In this document: piece by piece, positions 6,648-12,405 of the stretch
How positions within the stretch are numbered: the stretch's first letter is position 1
How the letters are laid out: every line of letters begins with the position of its first letter
Source: Treponema sp.
Lineage (GTDB): Bacteria > Spirochaetota > Spirochaetia > Treponematales > Breznakiellaceae
Reading direction: 5' to 3'
Length of the DNA: 12,405 nucleotides
NCBI GenBank assembly: GCA_031281925.1
Contig: JAITES010000054.1
Location: forward strand, 1-12,405
The notes under the pieces: generated by a model
What the model saw: the letters and a program-made list of their open reading frames with translations, nothing else
The model's database searches: none
Told to the model about the DNA's origin: nothing
Translations under genes and position numbers: made by a program

Positions 6648-7598
6648 ATGGGCGCTTCCGATATTGCCAAAGTACAGGCCAACGAAGATTTTAACCGGGC
6701 CCGCAGCAGGGAATTGTTTTCCCGGATCGGTTCTTTTATAAATTCAGATCGCAACAAGCTGCTCTCCTTCAATGATGTCAAGGACATTCTCAAGCCCAGC
6801 AGCCAGGTTTACCTGGGAATGCGGACGGTGCCCATTAACCGCATAGTGGGGAGCGAAGGCCGCTACAATGACTTCAACAAACACTTCCTTCCCAGGAAGG
6901 AATTTCTCCGCAACCGCTGGATGCGGGTAGACATGGCTTCCATCCAGGATCTGAACCTGCCCCCAATCCAGCTCTACGAGATTGGAGGGGCCTACTTTGT
7001 CCGGGACGGGAATCACCGGGTTTCCGTAGCAAAGCTGCAGGGTGTCGAAAACATTGACGCCGAAGTGATAAGCCTCTCCACGGAGATCCATATTCCTCCA
7101 AACGCCACCGCGGAAGAGCTTAACAAGGCCCTTCTCGAATATGAAAAAAAGATCTTCTATGAAAAAACCCGTTTTGAAGAACTTACCGGCGACGGGGATC
7201 TTGAATTTACCTCGACCGGCCGTTACGACGTGATCTACAATCATATTCTCGTACATAAATATTTTTTGAACGAAGAAAAAGAAGAAGAGATTCCCTTCTC
7301 CGACGCCCTGGTATCCTGGTACAAGAATGTGTATCAGCCCACGATACAAATTATCGAAGAGAACAATATGCTTGTGAGTTTTCCCGGCAGGAAACCTGCG
7401 GATCTCTATGTATGGATCATCAAGCACTGGGATTTCCTTAAAAAAAAGTACGGATGCTACGATTTACGGGATGCGGCCAGGGACTTTGTTTCCAAATACG
7501 GGGAGGACGATTTTTTCTTCTTCAGGATGATTGCGTTTATCGTGGGTAAATTTTTTGGCCGTTTTGGTAAAATTTTCCGCAAAAAAGGAAAAAAATAA
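6648..7598 (+). CDS. ParB/Srx-fold-like protein of unknown function with basic amphipathic C terminus
   Basis: A 316-residue protein. Residues about 55-145 resemble the ParB/sulfiredoxin-like fold: VPINRIVGSEGR, then PPIQLYEIGGAYFVRDGNHR (105-124) and VSVAKLQG (125-132), where DGNHR is the nucleotide-binding or catalytic loop of the fold. A helical, charged middle (155-215) follows, then an aromatic region (about 222-270) containing SFPGRKPADLYVWIIKHWD. The last 30 residues are FFFF, a hydrophobic segment, and then alternating basic and Phe residues ending RKKGKK, a likely membrane-associating amphipathic helix. Proteins with this N-terminal domain are often labelled transcriptional regulators, but no helix-turn-helix is evident. 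The ParB fold can support CTP or ATP use, DNA binding or phosphotransfer; which applies here is unknown. It starts directly after the metallophosphoesterase stop and ends 3 bp before pdxY. Confidence 0.8.
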   Translation: MGASDIAKVQANEDFNRARSRELFSRIGSFINSDRNKLLSFNDVKDILKPSSQVYLGMRTVPINRIVGSEGRYNDFNKHFLPRKEFLRNRWMRVDMASIQDLNLPPIQLYEIGGAYFVRDGNHRVSVAKLQGVENIDAEVISLSTEIHIPPNATAEELNKALLEYEKKIFYEKTRFEELTGDGDLEFTSTGRYDVIYNHILVHKYFLNEEKEEEIPFSDALVSWYKNVYQPTIQIIEENNMLVSFPGRKPADLYVWIIKHWDFLKKKYGCYDLRDAARDFVSKYGEDDFFFFRMIAFIVGKFFGRFGKIFRKKGKK

Positions 7599-7601
7599 AA
7601 T

Positions 7602-8513
7602 ATGGCTGTTCTTTCCATTCAGTCCCATGTGGTCTACGGACACGCGGGCAACAGTTCCGCTGTCTTCCCCCTCCAGAGGCTGGGCCACGAGGTCTGGGCG
7701 GTCAACACGGTTGAATTTTCGAATCATACCGGTTACGGCGCCTGGAAGGGAACGGTACTGGGCGCGGACCTGGTGCAGGATCTGGTGCAGGGCCTTGAAG
7801 ACCGGGGCGTACTGAAACACTGCCGGGCCGTGCTTTCTGGCTACATGGGGGACGCGTCAACCGGCAAGGCGATACTCAGGGCATTGGATATGGTTCAGGC
7901 AGCTTCCCCCAAAGCCCTGTACTGCTGCGATCCGGTGATGGGGGATCTGGGAAGGGGCTTCTATGTAAAGCCGGGGATCCCCGAAATTTTCCGCAGTGAA
8001 ATTATCCCCAGGGCCGACATTGTTACTCCCAATCAGTTTGAACTTGAGGCGCTTACCGGCATGGATTCAAGCACCATGGAAGGCGCTCAAAGGGCTGTTG
8101 CCAGACTTCATTCCATGGGACCCCAAACGGTTCTGGTAACCAGTTTCCGCTGCAGGGAGCTAACGCCGCGGGAAGGACAGGCGGAGATCGCCATGCTGGC
8201 CTCCCGCGGAAAGGATCTCTGGCTGGTGCGTACCCCGGAAATTCCCCTCGGCAAAAGTTTCGCCGGGGCGGGGGATCTTACCACCGCAGTGTTTCTGGCG
8301 AGGTTTCTGGGAAGTCCGGCCGGACTTGAGAAAGCAGGCGAAGCTTCCCCTCCTGAACGCTTCGACATAAAGGAAGCCCTGGAAAAATGCGCGGCCAGCG
8401 TCTACGGCATCATCGAACAGACGTGGAAGGCCAGGGCGGATGAACTTTTGATCATCGCGGCCCAGGAAGAGTTGTCCAGTCCGGCGCTTATGTTTTCCGC
8501 AGAAAAGCTGTAA
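7602..8513 (+). CDS. pdxY: Pyridoxal kinase (PdxY type)
   Basis: A 303-residue protein of the ribokinase-like superfamily, phosphorylating pyridoxal (and probably related B6 vitamers) with ATP in the cytoplasm. It aligns by eye with recalled E. coli PdxY: SIQSHVVYGHAGNSSAVFPL (5-24), then LGHEVWAVNTVEFSNHTGYG (27-46), LSGYMGD (78-84), CCDPVMGD (108-115), PNQFELEALTG (143-153), and the GAGDLTT anion-hole motif (222-228) with Asp225 as the likely catalytic base. E. coli PdxY has 287 residues; the extra length lies in a loop at about 238-255 and in the C terminus. The start is ATG 7602, 3 bp after the ParB-like gene, with AAGGA about 11 nt upstream. PLP salvage serves many enzymes, including the threonine synthase encoded in this window, though in a separate transcription unit. 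Confidence 0.93.
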   Translation: MAVLSIQSHVVYGHAGNSSAVFPLQRLGHEVWAVNTVEFSNHTGYGAWKGTVLGADLVQDLVQGLEDRGVLKHCRAVLSGYMGDASTGKAILRALDMVQAASPKALYCCDPVMGDLGRGFYVKPGIPEIFRSEIIPRADIVTPNQFELEALTGMDSSTMEGAQRAVARLHSMGPQTVLVTSFRCRELTPREGQAEIAMLASRGKDLWLVRTPEIPLGKSFAGAGDLTTAVFLARFLGSPAGLEKAGEASPPERFDIKEALEKCAASVYGIIEQTWKARADELLIIAAQEELSSPALMFSAEKL

Positions 8514-8518
8514 AAAAC

Positions 8519-9457
8519 ATGGCGGCTCTGGATTTTTTTGATCCCCGGACGGCCCGGTTCCCCTATAACCGTTTTATGGAATTTATTGCGCCCGGGGCAG
8601 ACCGTTACTCGATCATCTCTTCCGTTCTGGATGAGGCGGGACTCAATTCCCTCGTGCTTCCGATTGCGGGAAACAGACATTTTTTGATACTCCCTCCGGG
8701 AGAGAGCATCCGTGCGGGAGGACTGCCCTTCCGCGGCAGAAATCCTGTCATCCTTACGGCCCATTACGACCGCTTTCCGGGAAGCTCGGGCGCAAACGAC
8801 AACAGCGCTGCGGTTTTTCAGCTTATCGTTACCGCGCAAAAACTCGTCTCCGAAAAACAGAGCTTCTGGATGATCTTCTTTACAGACAAGGAAGAGATTG
8901 GGGAGGGAGAGAGCATCGAAGATCAGGGAGCCTACGGCCTTGCCTCAACGCTCCGGGACGGAGGACTTGCGGACGCCAGGATTTATGTCTTTGACGCATG
9001 CGGAACAGGAGACACCATCATTATTTCTACCGCCGCAGATACACTGTTAAAAAACGAAGAGAGGGCTCCCTTCATCAAACTGCGTGAACTTATCCAGGGC
9101 CTGCGCGCTCACGCGCTGGAAAGCGCCAGGGATCTCAGACTCGACAGGGTGCTTCTCCTCCCCACTCCCCTTTCCGACGATGCGGGCTTTCTCAGGGCGG
9201 GCCTCCCGGCCCAGACGATCACCGTCCTCCCCCGGGAAGAGGCGAACCTCTTTACCGAATTTCTGCGCCTCCATCCGGAATTTGCAGTATCCCTGATAAG
9301 CCGCAGCATGCATGAAAAACCCAAAGATCAGAAGGAACGCCGCTTTTTCCCGGAAACATGGCGTTTCCTCAACGGCCCGGGTGACAGCCACCTGAGGCTC
9401 AGCCCCCGCGAATATCCGCTCATCATCCGTTTTGCGCAGGCCTTGTGTGAAGGATGA
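8519..9457 (+). CDS. M28-like zinc metallopeptidase, cytosolic
   Basis: A 312-residue protein with the motif order of the M28 (aminopeptidase Y/Vibrio aminopeptidase) family: TAHYDRFPGSSGANDNSAAV (80-99) supplies His82, Asp84 and Asp94, TDKEEIGE (122-129) supplies the Glu pair 125/126, VFDACGTGD (157-165) supplies Asp159, PLSDDAGF (217-224) is a typical later loop, and His291 (GDSHL) is the likely last zinc ligand. The expected activity is release of N-terminal residues or hydrolysis of a related amide. No signal peptide is seen, unlike many M28 enzymes, so it is probably cytosolic. The start is ATG 8519, 5 bp after pdxY, with no clear ribosome site; coupling to pdxY is likely. It is the last gene of the plus-strand operon. 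Family assignment is reasonably sure, substrate unknown; a catalytically altered member is possible. Confidence 0.8.
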   Translation: MAALDFFDPRTARFPYNRFMEFIAPGADRYSIISSVLDEAGLNSLVLPIAGNRHFLILPPGESIRAGGLPFRGRNPVILTAHYDRFPGSSGANDNSAAVFQLIVTAQKLVSEKQSFWMIFFTDKEEIGEGESIEDQGAYGLASTLRDGGLADARIYVFDACGTGDTIIISTAADTLLKNEERAPFIKLRELIQGLRAHALESARDLRLDRVLLLPTPLSDDAGFLRAGLPAQTITVLPREEANLFTEFLRLHPEFAVSLISRSMHEKPKDQKERRFFPETWRFLNGPGDSHLRLSPREYPLIIRFAQALCEG

Positions 9458-9548
9458 GGGGGGATGCCTGTTCAGGTTCAATTCGCCGGACGTCTTGGAA
9501 TTCCTGTAAAAACAAGTGAACCAAACATGAGGCGAAGATCCGTACAGT

Positions 9549-10043
9549 TCAAGAGCCGCAGCAGTGTTTATACTTTTTTCCGCTGCCGCAGGGACAGGGA
9601 TCGTTGCGTCCCACCTTTGGGCCTGAGCGGATCACCGTATTGGGCGCTACCGTTCCATCGTCATAAAACCAGATCCCGTCAATCTTTTTGAACCTGCCCC
9701 GTTCACGGTGAAGGTCCTTGAGTCCGTCCCTCGTATATGAAGCTTCAAACTCAACCACCCCCTCGGTATCCTCAGGCCCTCCTTTCTCCGTCGAAACGAT
9801 CCTGAGTCCCAGCCATTCGGACCGGACGCTCCAGTCCCTGGTGGCCTTATAGTCGATATCCGCCTTGTCCTTCTTCACGGTACTATCCATGATGAAGTCG
9901 ATCTCGTGCTCCGCATAGGCCGAATACCGGGCCCTCATCAGAGCCTCGGCAGTGGGGGGCTTCTTCTCGCCTTTTATGTAAGGTCTGCAGCACTGTTCGT
10001 ATTCAAGCCCCGAACCGCAGGGACAGCTTTTTTCCGTACTCAT
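9549..10043 (-). CDS. YchJ-type protein with two SEC-C motifs
   Basis: A 164-residue protein, the usual size for the YchJ (UPF0225) family. SEC-C zinc-binding motifs are at both ends, each with spacing CxCx8CC: Cys7, 9, 18, 19 (KSCPCGSGLEYEQCC) and Cys150, 152, 161, 162 (RNDPCPCGSGKKYKHCC). Between them is the NTF2-like middle domain with TAEALMRARYSAYAEHEIDF (31-50), the family hallmark. SEC-C motifs occur at the SecA C terminus, where they bind zinc and SecB; the role of YchJ proteins is not established. The start is ATG 10043; its A is shared with the TAA of threonine synthase (TAATG), and GGGAG lies about 7 nt upstream, so the two are cotranscribed and probably translationally coupled. 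It is convergent with the M28-like gene across 91 bp that hold no clear terminator or gene. Confidence 0.92.
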   Translation of the reverse strand: MSTEKSCPCGSGLEYEQCCRPYIKGEKKPPTAEALMRARYSAYAEHEIDFIMDSTVKKDKADIDYKATRDWSVRSEWLGLRIVSTEKGGPEDTEGVVEFEASYTRDGLKDLHRERGRFKKIDGIWFYDDGTVAPNTVIRSGPKVGRNDPCPCGSGKKYKHCCGS

Positions 10044-11398
10044 TACAGACTCCCGACAGTCTCAATAAATATCTTTTCATCGGCCGGAATGTTCCGGGAA
10101 TGAACCTCTCTGTTCATCGCAGTTTTGAGAGAAGGGGGAAAGGGCGCCGGGCCGCAGAGAGGTTCCACCGTTTCGGCAAATTTTGCCGGGTGGGCGGTGG
10201 AAAGCACCGCCAGGGCGCCGCCGGAAAGCCTGCCTTCGGCACGGAGTTTGTCGGCGGCCTTCCAGCCAACGGCGCTGTGGGGGTCCAGAAAGTAGCCTGA
10301 ACTTTCATGCACGGCCCTGATGGTTTCTCTCGTCTCTTCATCGCTCACATGAACGCCAAGGAGAATCTCCTTCATTTCCGCCCAACTGAAGTGGGCCGCC
10401 ATGCGCTCAAAGTTGCTGGGCGCACCCACGTCCATGGCATTGGAGAGAGTGGCGCGGGAAATCCGGGCCTGATAGTTTCCCGATTCCAGATAATCCGGAA
10501 CGGTTTTGTTGATATTGGTAGCGGCAATAAAGCGCGTGACGGGCGCACCCATCTTCCAGGCATAGAGTCCCGCGGTAAGATTGCCGAAGTTGCCGCTGGG
10601 AACAGACAGGGTAAGGGCCGCAGGGTCTATATGCGGCGGGGCGGCGGCTTTTTGACGGGGAGTAGCTTCGCCGTCTTCATCCCACTTGCCTTTGGCGGCC
10701 TTGCCTGCGGCCGCCGCATAGTAGACCGCCTGGGGAATAAGCCGGGACACATTGATCGAGTTTGCCGAGGAAAGATCGTGTTTCCTCTTCAATTCCGCAT
10801 CCCCCAGGGCCGCCTTTACCAGACGCTGGCAGTCGTCAAAACTCCCGTCCACGGCAAAGGCGCTAATATTCTCCCCAAGGCCGGCAATCTGTTTCTCCTG
10901 CAGCGGACTTACCCGGCCCCTTGGGTAGAGAACGGTCACCTCAATGCCTTCAATCCCGTAGAAACCGTCGGCGACCGCCCCGCCCGTGTCCCCGGAAGTG
11001 GCAACGAGGATCCTCAAGGGCCTGTCTTCCCCCCGGCGGAGATACGAGAAGCAACGGGCCATGAAACGTGCGCCGAAGTCCTTAAAGGCGGCGGTAGGCC
11101 CGTGAAAGAGTTCCAGCACCAGCCTGTCTCCGGCGGGAACCAGGGGAGCGTTGAAGGTATAGGCTGAATGGACTATCTCCTCCAGTGCCCCATCGGGAAT
11201 TTCTCCCGCCGTATAGAGTCTTATGGTCTCAAAGGCTACATCACAAAAATCCATGTCTCCCAGAGAAGACCGTACCGCTTTGGGATACAGGGGAATCTCC
11301 TCGGGGATGAAGAGCCCGCCGTCGGGAGCAAGGCCGGCCAGCGCCGCCTGCGCAAAACCCGTTGTTTCATTCCTGTTCCTGGTACTTACATAACGCAT
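10043..11398 (-). CDS. thrC: Threonine synthase
   Basis: A PLP-dependent enzyme converting O-phosphohomoserine to threonine and phosphate, the last step of threonine synthesis in the cytoplasm. The chosen ATG at 11398 gives 451 residues beginning MRYVSTRN, the normal family N terminus. A GTG at 11425 would add nine unrelated residues and lies inside the promoter. Visible motifs: DGGLFIPEEIP (26-36), PTAAFKDFGARF (101-112) with Lys106 as the Schiff-base lysine, ATSGDTGGAVADG (133-145), NSINVSRLIPQ (213-223) and SVPSGNFGNLTAG (265-277). An Ala/Lys-rich low-complexity insert occupies about 231-258, just before the PLP-phosphate loop. No ribosome site precedes the ATG and the promoter abuts it, so the transcript may be leaderless. 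It is followed by the YchJ-type gene with a one-base overlap. Confidence 0.96.
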   Translation of the reverse strand: MRYVSTRNRNETTGFAQAALAGLAPDGGLFIPEEIPLYPKAVRSSLGDMDFCDVAFETIRLYTAGEIPDGALEEIVHSAYTFNAPLVPAGDRLVLELFHGPTAAFKDFGARFMARCFSYLRRGEDRPLRILVATSGDTGGAVADGFYGIEGIEVTVLYPRGRVSPLQEKQIAGLGENISAFAVDGSFDDCQRLVKAALGDAELKRKHDLSSANSINVSRLIPQAVYYAAAAGKAAKGKWDEDGEATPRQKAAAPPHIDPAALTLSVPSGNFGNLTAGLYAWKMGAPVTRFIAATNINKTVPDYLESGNYQARISRATLSNAMDVGAPSNFERMAAHFSWAEMKEILLGVHVSDEETRETIRAVHESSGYFLDPHSAVGWKAADKLRAEGRLSGGALAVLSTAHPAKFAETVEPLCGPAPFPPSLKTAMNREVHSRNIPADEKIFIETVGSL

Positions 11399-11404
11399 AA
11401 GATC

Positions 11405-11433
11405 ACTATAGCATGTGTCAAACACTTTTTTAA
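11405..11433 (-). promoter_or_regulatory. thrC promoter candidate, extended -10 directly before the start codon
   Basis: On the minus strand, TTAAAA (11433-11428, 4 of 6) and TATAGT (11410-11405, 5 of 6) are 17 bp apart, and the -10 is preceded by TGC, giving an extended -10. Transcription would begin about 7 nt beyond the -10 box, at or next to the A of the ATG at 11398. Confidence 0.5.
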
Positions 11434-11443
11434 CCCTAGTGTT
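11421..11443. repeat. Inverted repeat between thrC and the response regulator gene
   Basis: AACACT (11421-11426) and AGTGTT (11438-11443) are perfect reverse complements separated by 11 bp. The arms flank the predicted thrC -35 box in the 75-bp divergent region, a position suitable for an operator. The arms are short and could occur by chance. Confidence 0.3.
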
Positions 11444-11456
11444 AATGATTTTTTTG

Positions 11457-11465
11457 TGCTATCAT
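11457..11465 (+). promoter_or_regulatory. Response regulator promoter candidate, extended -10
   Basis: TGC followed by TATCAT (11460-11465, 5 of 6) forms an extended -10 without a good -35. Transcription would start near 11472, about 2 nt before the ATG at 11474, which has no Shine-Dalgarno sequence. The layout mirrors that of thrC on the opposite strand. Confidence 0.4.
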
Positions 11466-11473
11466 GGTATATT

Positions 11474-11860
11474 ATGGAAGCTGCTAATTCTGAAAAAAAA
11501 ATTATACTCGCGATTGATGATCTTCATACTGTTCTGGAATCGATCAGGATAATCCTCAAGAATGATTATCAGGTAATCACCGCCAAGTCTGCCACCCAGG
11601 CTGAAGAATGCTTAAAACAAATTAAGCCGGATCTGATCCTGCTGGACATTGAAATGCCGGTAATGGACGGATTCAGTTTCCTCCAGAGGCTTCGCGCCGA
11701 TGGGAAAAACGCAGACATCCCGGTTATATTCGTAACCGCCCATGCCAGCCCGGACATTATCAACAGGGCAATGGAAGCCGGGGTTGACGGCTATGTGATA
11801 AAGCCCTTCATCCCCGATGCCCTCAAGCGCCGCATCCGCGGGGTACTGGAAAGAAACTAG
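11474..11860 (+). CDS. Stand-alone receiver-domain response regulator (CheY-like)
   Basis: A 128-residue single receiver domain with no output domain. Start ATG 11474 is chosen because residues 8-16 (KKIILAIDD) form the normal first strand; the frame is open further upstream, but that part is antisense to thrC. The phosphorylation site is complete: acidic pair Asp15/Asp16, phospho-acceptor Asp58 in LLDIEMPVMDGF (56-67), Thr88 in VTA, and Lys110 in the KPF motif. Tyr107 takes the place of the usual aromatic switch residue. Such proteins pass phosphoryl groups between kinases and targets or act directly by binding. No histidine kinase is nearby, so it is an orphan and its partner is unknown. 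It is divergent from thrC and convergent with lgt, 14 bp apart. Confidence 0.93.
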   Translation: MEAANSEKKIILAIDDLHTVLESIRIILKNDYQVITAKSATQAEECLKQIKPDLILLDIEMPVMDGFSFLQRLRADGKNADIPVIFVTAHASPDIINRAMEAGVDGYVIKPFIPDALKRRIRGVLERN

Positions 11861-11889
11861 CGGCCTTCAGGCTTCTAGCGCAGTTTCTT
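11851..11889. terminator. Hairpin spanning the convergent ends of the response regulator gene and lgt
   Basis: AAGAAACT (11851-11858) pairs perfectly with AGTTTCTT (11882-11889). Between them, with a one-base bulge, GCG (11860-11862) can pair with CGC (11879-11881), and GCCT/AGGC (11863-11872) forms an inner hairpin. The outer arms lie within the last codons of both genes. The T-rich side of the arm could act as a terminator tract for the response regulator transcript. Bidirectional termination is plausible but unproven. Confidence 0.4.
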
Positions 11890-12405
11890 CCGCAGCTTGC
11901 GGCGGGAATTGCGTTCATGTCTGCCCTCCCCGCCGGAAGAAGCGCCGGATTTTTTCTCCGCTTCCGCAAGGAGAGCGTAGTCCTGTATGGGTTCCCGGCC
12001 GGGAAGCCGCGAGGCGGCAACAAGCAATACACAGGCAAAGAGTATCTCCAGGATGCTGAGGATCTGTCCCGTGGAGAAGGCCAGCAGCGGGTGGCTGATA
12101 GCCGGGGAGAGGCCGTTTTTGACAAAGTCGATACGGTAACCCAGTCCTTCATCCGGTTCCCGAAAATATTCGATAAAGAAGCGGCTGAGGCTGTACAGAA
12201 TATAGTAAAAACCGGCGAGAAAACCCTTATAGGGTTTCCTGTTTCTCAGAAACCAGGTGATTGCAAAGCATACAATCCCTTCAAAAAAAGCCTCGTAAAG
12301 CTGGGAAGGATGACGGGGCAGGTTTACCATGGTTCCGGTAATGGGGATACCCAGCTTTGCCGCCGCTTCCTGTACCCACGCTTCCCCCGCGGGCAGAGGA
12401 GCGGC
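11875..12405 (-). CDS. lgt: Prolipoprotein diacylglyceryl transferase, C-terminal part (5' end outside window)
   Basis: An integral inner-membrane enzyme that moves diacylglyceryl from phosphatidylglycerol to the lipobox Cys of lipoprotein precursors. The frame runs uninterrupted from the window edge to TAG 11877-11875, so 176 residues are visible and the N-terminal half is missing. Diagnostic segments: LPRHPSQLYEAFFEG (visible 29-43), FIEYFREPDEG, and TGQILSILEILF before the final membrane helix. After that helix comes an unusually long, highly charged tail of about 47 residues ending RRKLRKKLR; many Lgt proteins end shortly after the last helix. It is convergent with the response regulator gene. 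Spirochaetes are rich in lipoproteins, which fits but does not prove the proposed origin. Confidence 0.93.
   Translation of the reverse strand, partial: AAPLPAGEAWVQEAAAKLGIPITGTMVNLPRHPSQLYEAFFEGIVCFAITWFLRNRKPYKGFLAGFYYILYSLSRFFIEYFREPDEGLGYRIDFVKNGLSPAISHPLLAFSTGQILSILEILFACVLLVAASRLPGREPIQDYALLAEAEKKSGASSGGEGRHERNSRRKLRKKLR

Noticed and set aside
6744..7427. 227-codon minus-strand open frame opposite the ParB-like gene
   Set aside because: No ribosome site or domain; the plus-strand gene fits the operon with exact junctions at both ends.
9465..9495. Stretch containing GGTTCAATTC that resembles a tRNA T-arm
   Set aside because: The flanking bases do not form the 5-bp T stem and no acceptor or anticodon arm is present.
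9458..9548. Search for a terminator between the convergent M28-like and YchJ-type genes
   Set aside because: Only short or widely spaced inverted repeats were found (GGTTCA 9475-9480 with TGAACC 9517-9522; CCTG/CAGG), none followed by a T-run.
9464..9691. 75-codon plus-strand ORF after the M28-like gene
   Set aside because: It has a GAGGGGGG ribosome-like site, but more than half of it is antisense to the YchJ-type gene and the product is not recognisable; at most a relic of a gene start.
10307..11167. 286-codon plus-strand open frame opposite thrC
   Set aside because: Entirely antisense to an unmistakable threonine synthase; composition is a shadow of its codons.
11416..11421. Perfect TTGACA on the minus strand upstream of thrC
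   Set aside because: Only 5 bp from the TATAGT box, and a 17-bp spacing would put the -10 on the thrC start codon; it cannot serve that promoter.

Overview
The window looks like an ordinary chromosomal segment of a moderately GC-rich bacterium that uses Shine-Dalgarno sites and sigma70-type promoters. The mix of genes (paired TPR/coiled-coil proteins, an AI-2E family permease, a ParB-like protein of unknown role) fits a free-living or gut spirochaete of the Treponema type. That placement is an inference from gene content and recollection, not a computed result. There is no rRNA, tRNA, CRISPR array, insertion sequence or phage gene, and no gap between genes longer than about 100 bp.

Layout. 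(1) 1-318, plus strand: the C-terminal end of an oligopeptide/dipeptide-type ABC transporter ATPase whose start lies outside the window. (2) 5905 down to 362, minus strand: a compact five-gene operon coding for a secreted TPR protein, a membrane-anchored protein with eleven gapless TPRs, an AI-2E family permease, an ACT-domain UPF0237 protein and a UPF0210 (DUF711) protein. Its genes overlap by 4 bp or lie 2-9 bp apart. (3) 5967 to 9457, plus strand: a four-gene operon coding for a calcineurin-like metallophosphoesterase, a ParB/Srx-fold-like protein, pyridoxal kinase (PdxY type) and a cytosolic M28-like metallopeptidase, with gaps of 0, 3 and 5 bp. The two operons diverge from a 61-bp region in which the two -10 boxes overlap. 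(4) 11398 down to 9549, minus strand: threonine synthase followed by a YchJ-type protein with two SEC-C motifs, joined by a TAATG stop/start. (5) 11474-11860, plus strand: a stand-alone receiver-domain response regulator, divergent from thrC. (6) 12405 down to 11875, minus strand: the C-terminal half of prolipoprotein diacylglyceryl transferase (lgt), convergent with the response regulator.

How the parts may work together. The minus-strand operon puts two TPR scaffolds and a permease beside the UPF0237/UPF0210 pair, which is conserved in other bacteria but has no settled function. PdxY supplies pyridoxal phosphate, the cofactor of threonine synthase, but the two genes are in different transcription units and no direct link is visible. 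The best leads for undescribed biology are the metallophosphoesterase/ParB-like pair (altered metal motif I and a basic amphipathic C-terminal helix), the UPF0237/UPF0210 operon with its TPR scaffolds, and the thrC/response-regulator intergenic region. In that region both genes appear to have extended -10 promoters placed so close to the start codons that their transcripts would be nearly leaderless.
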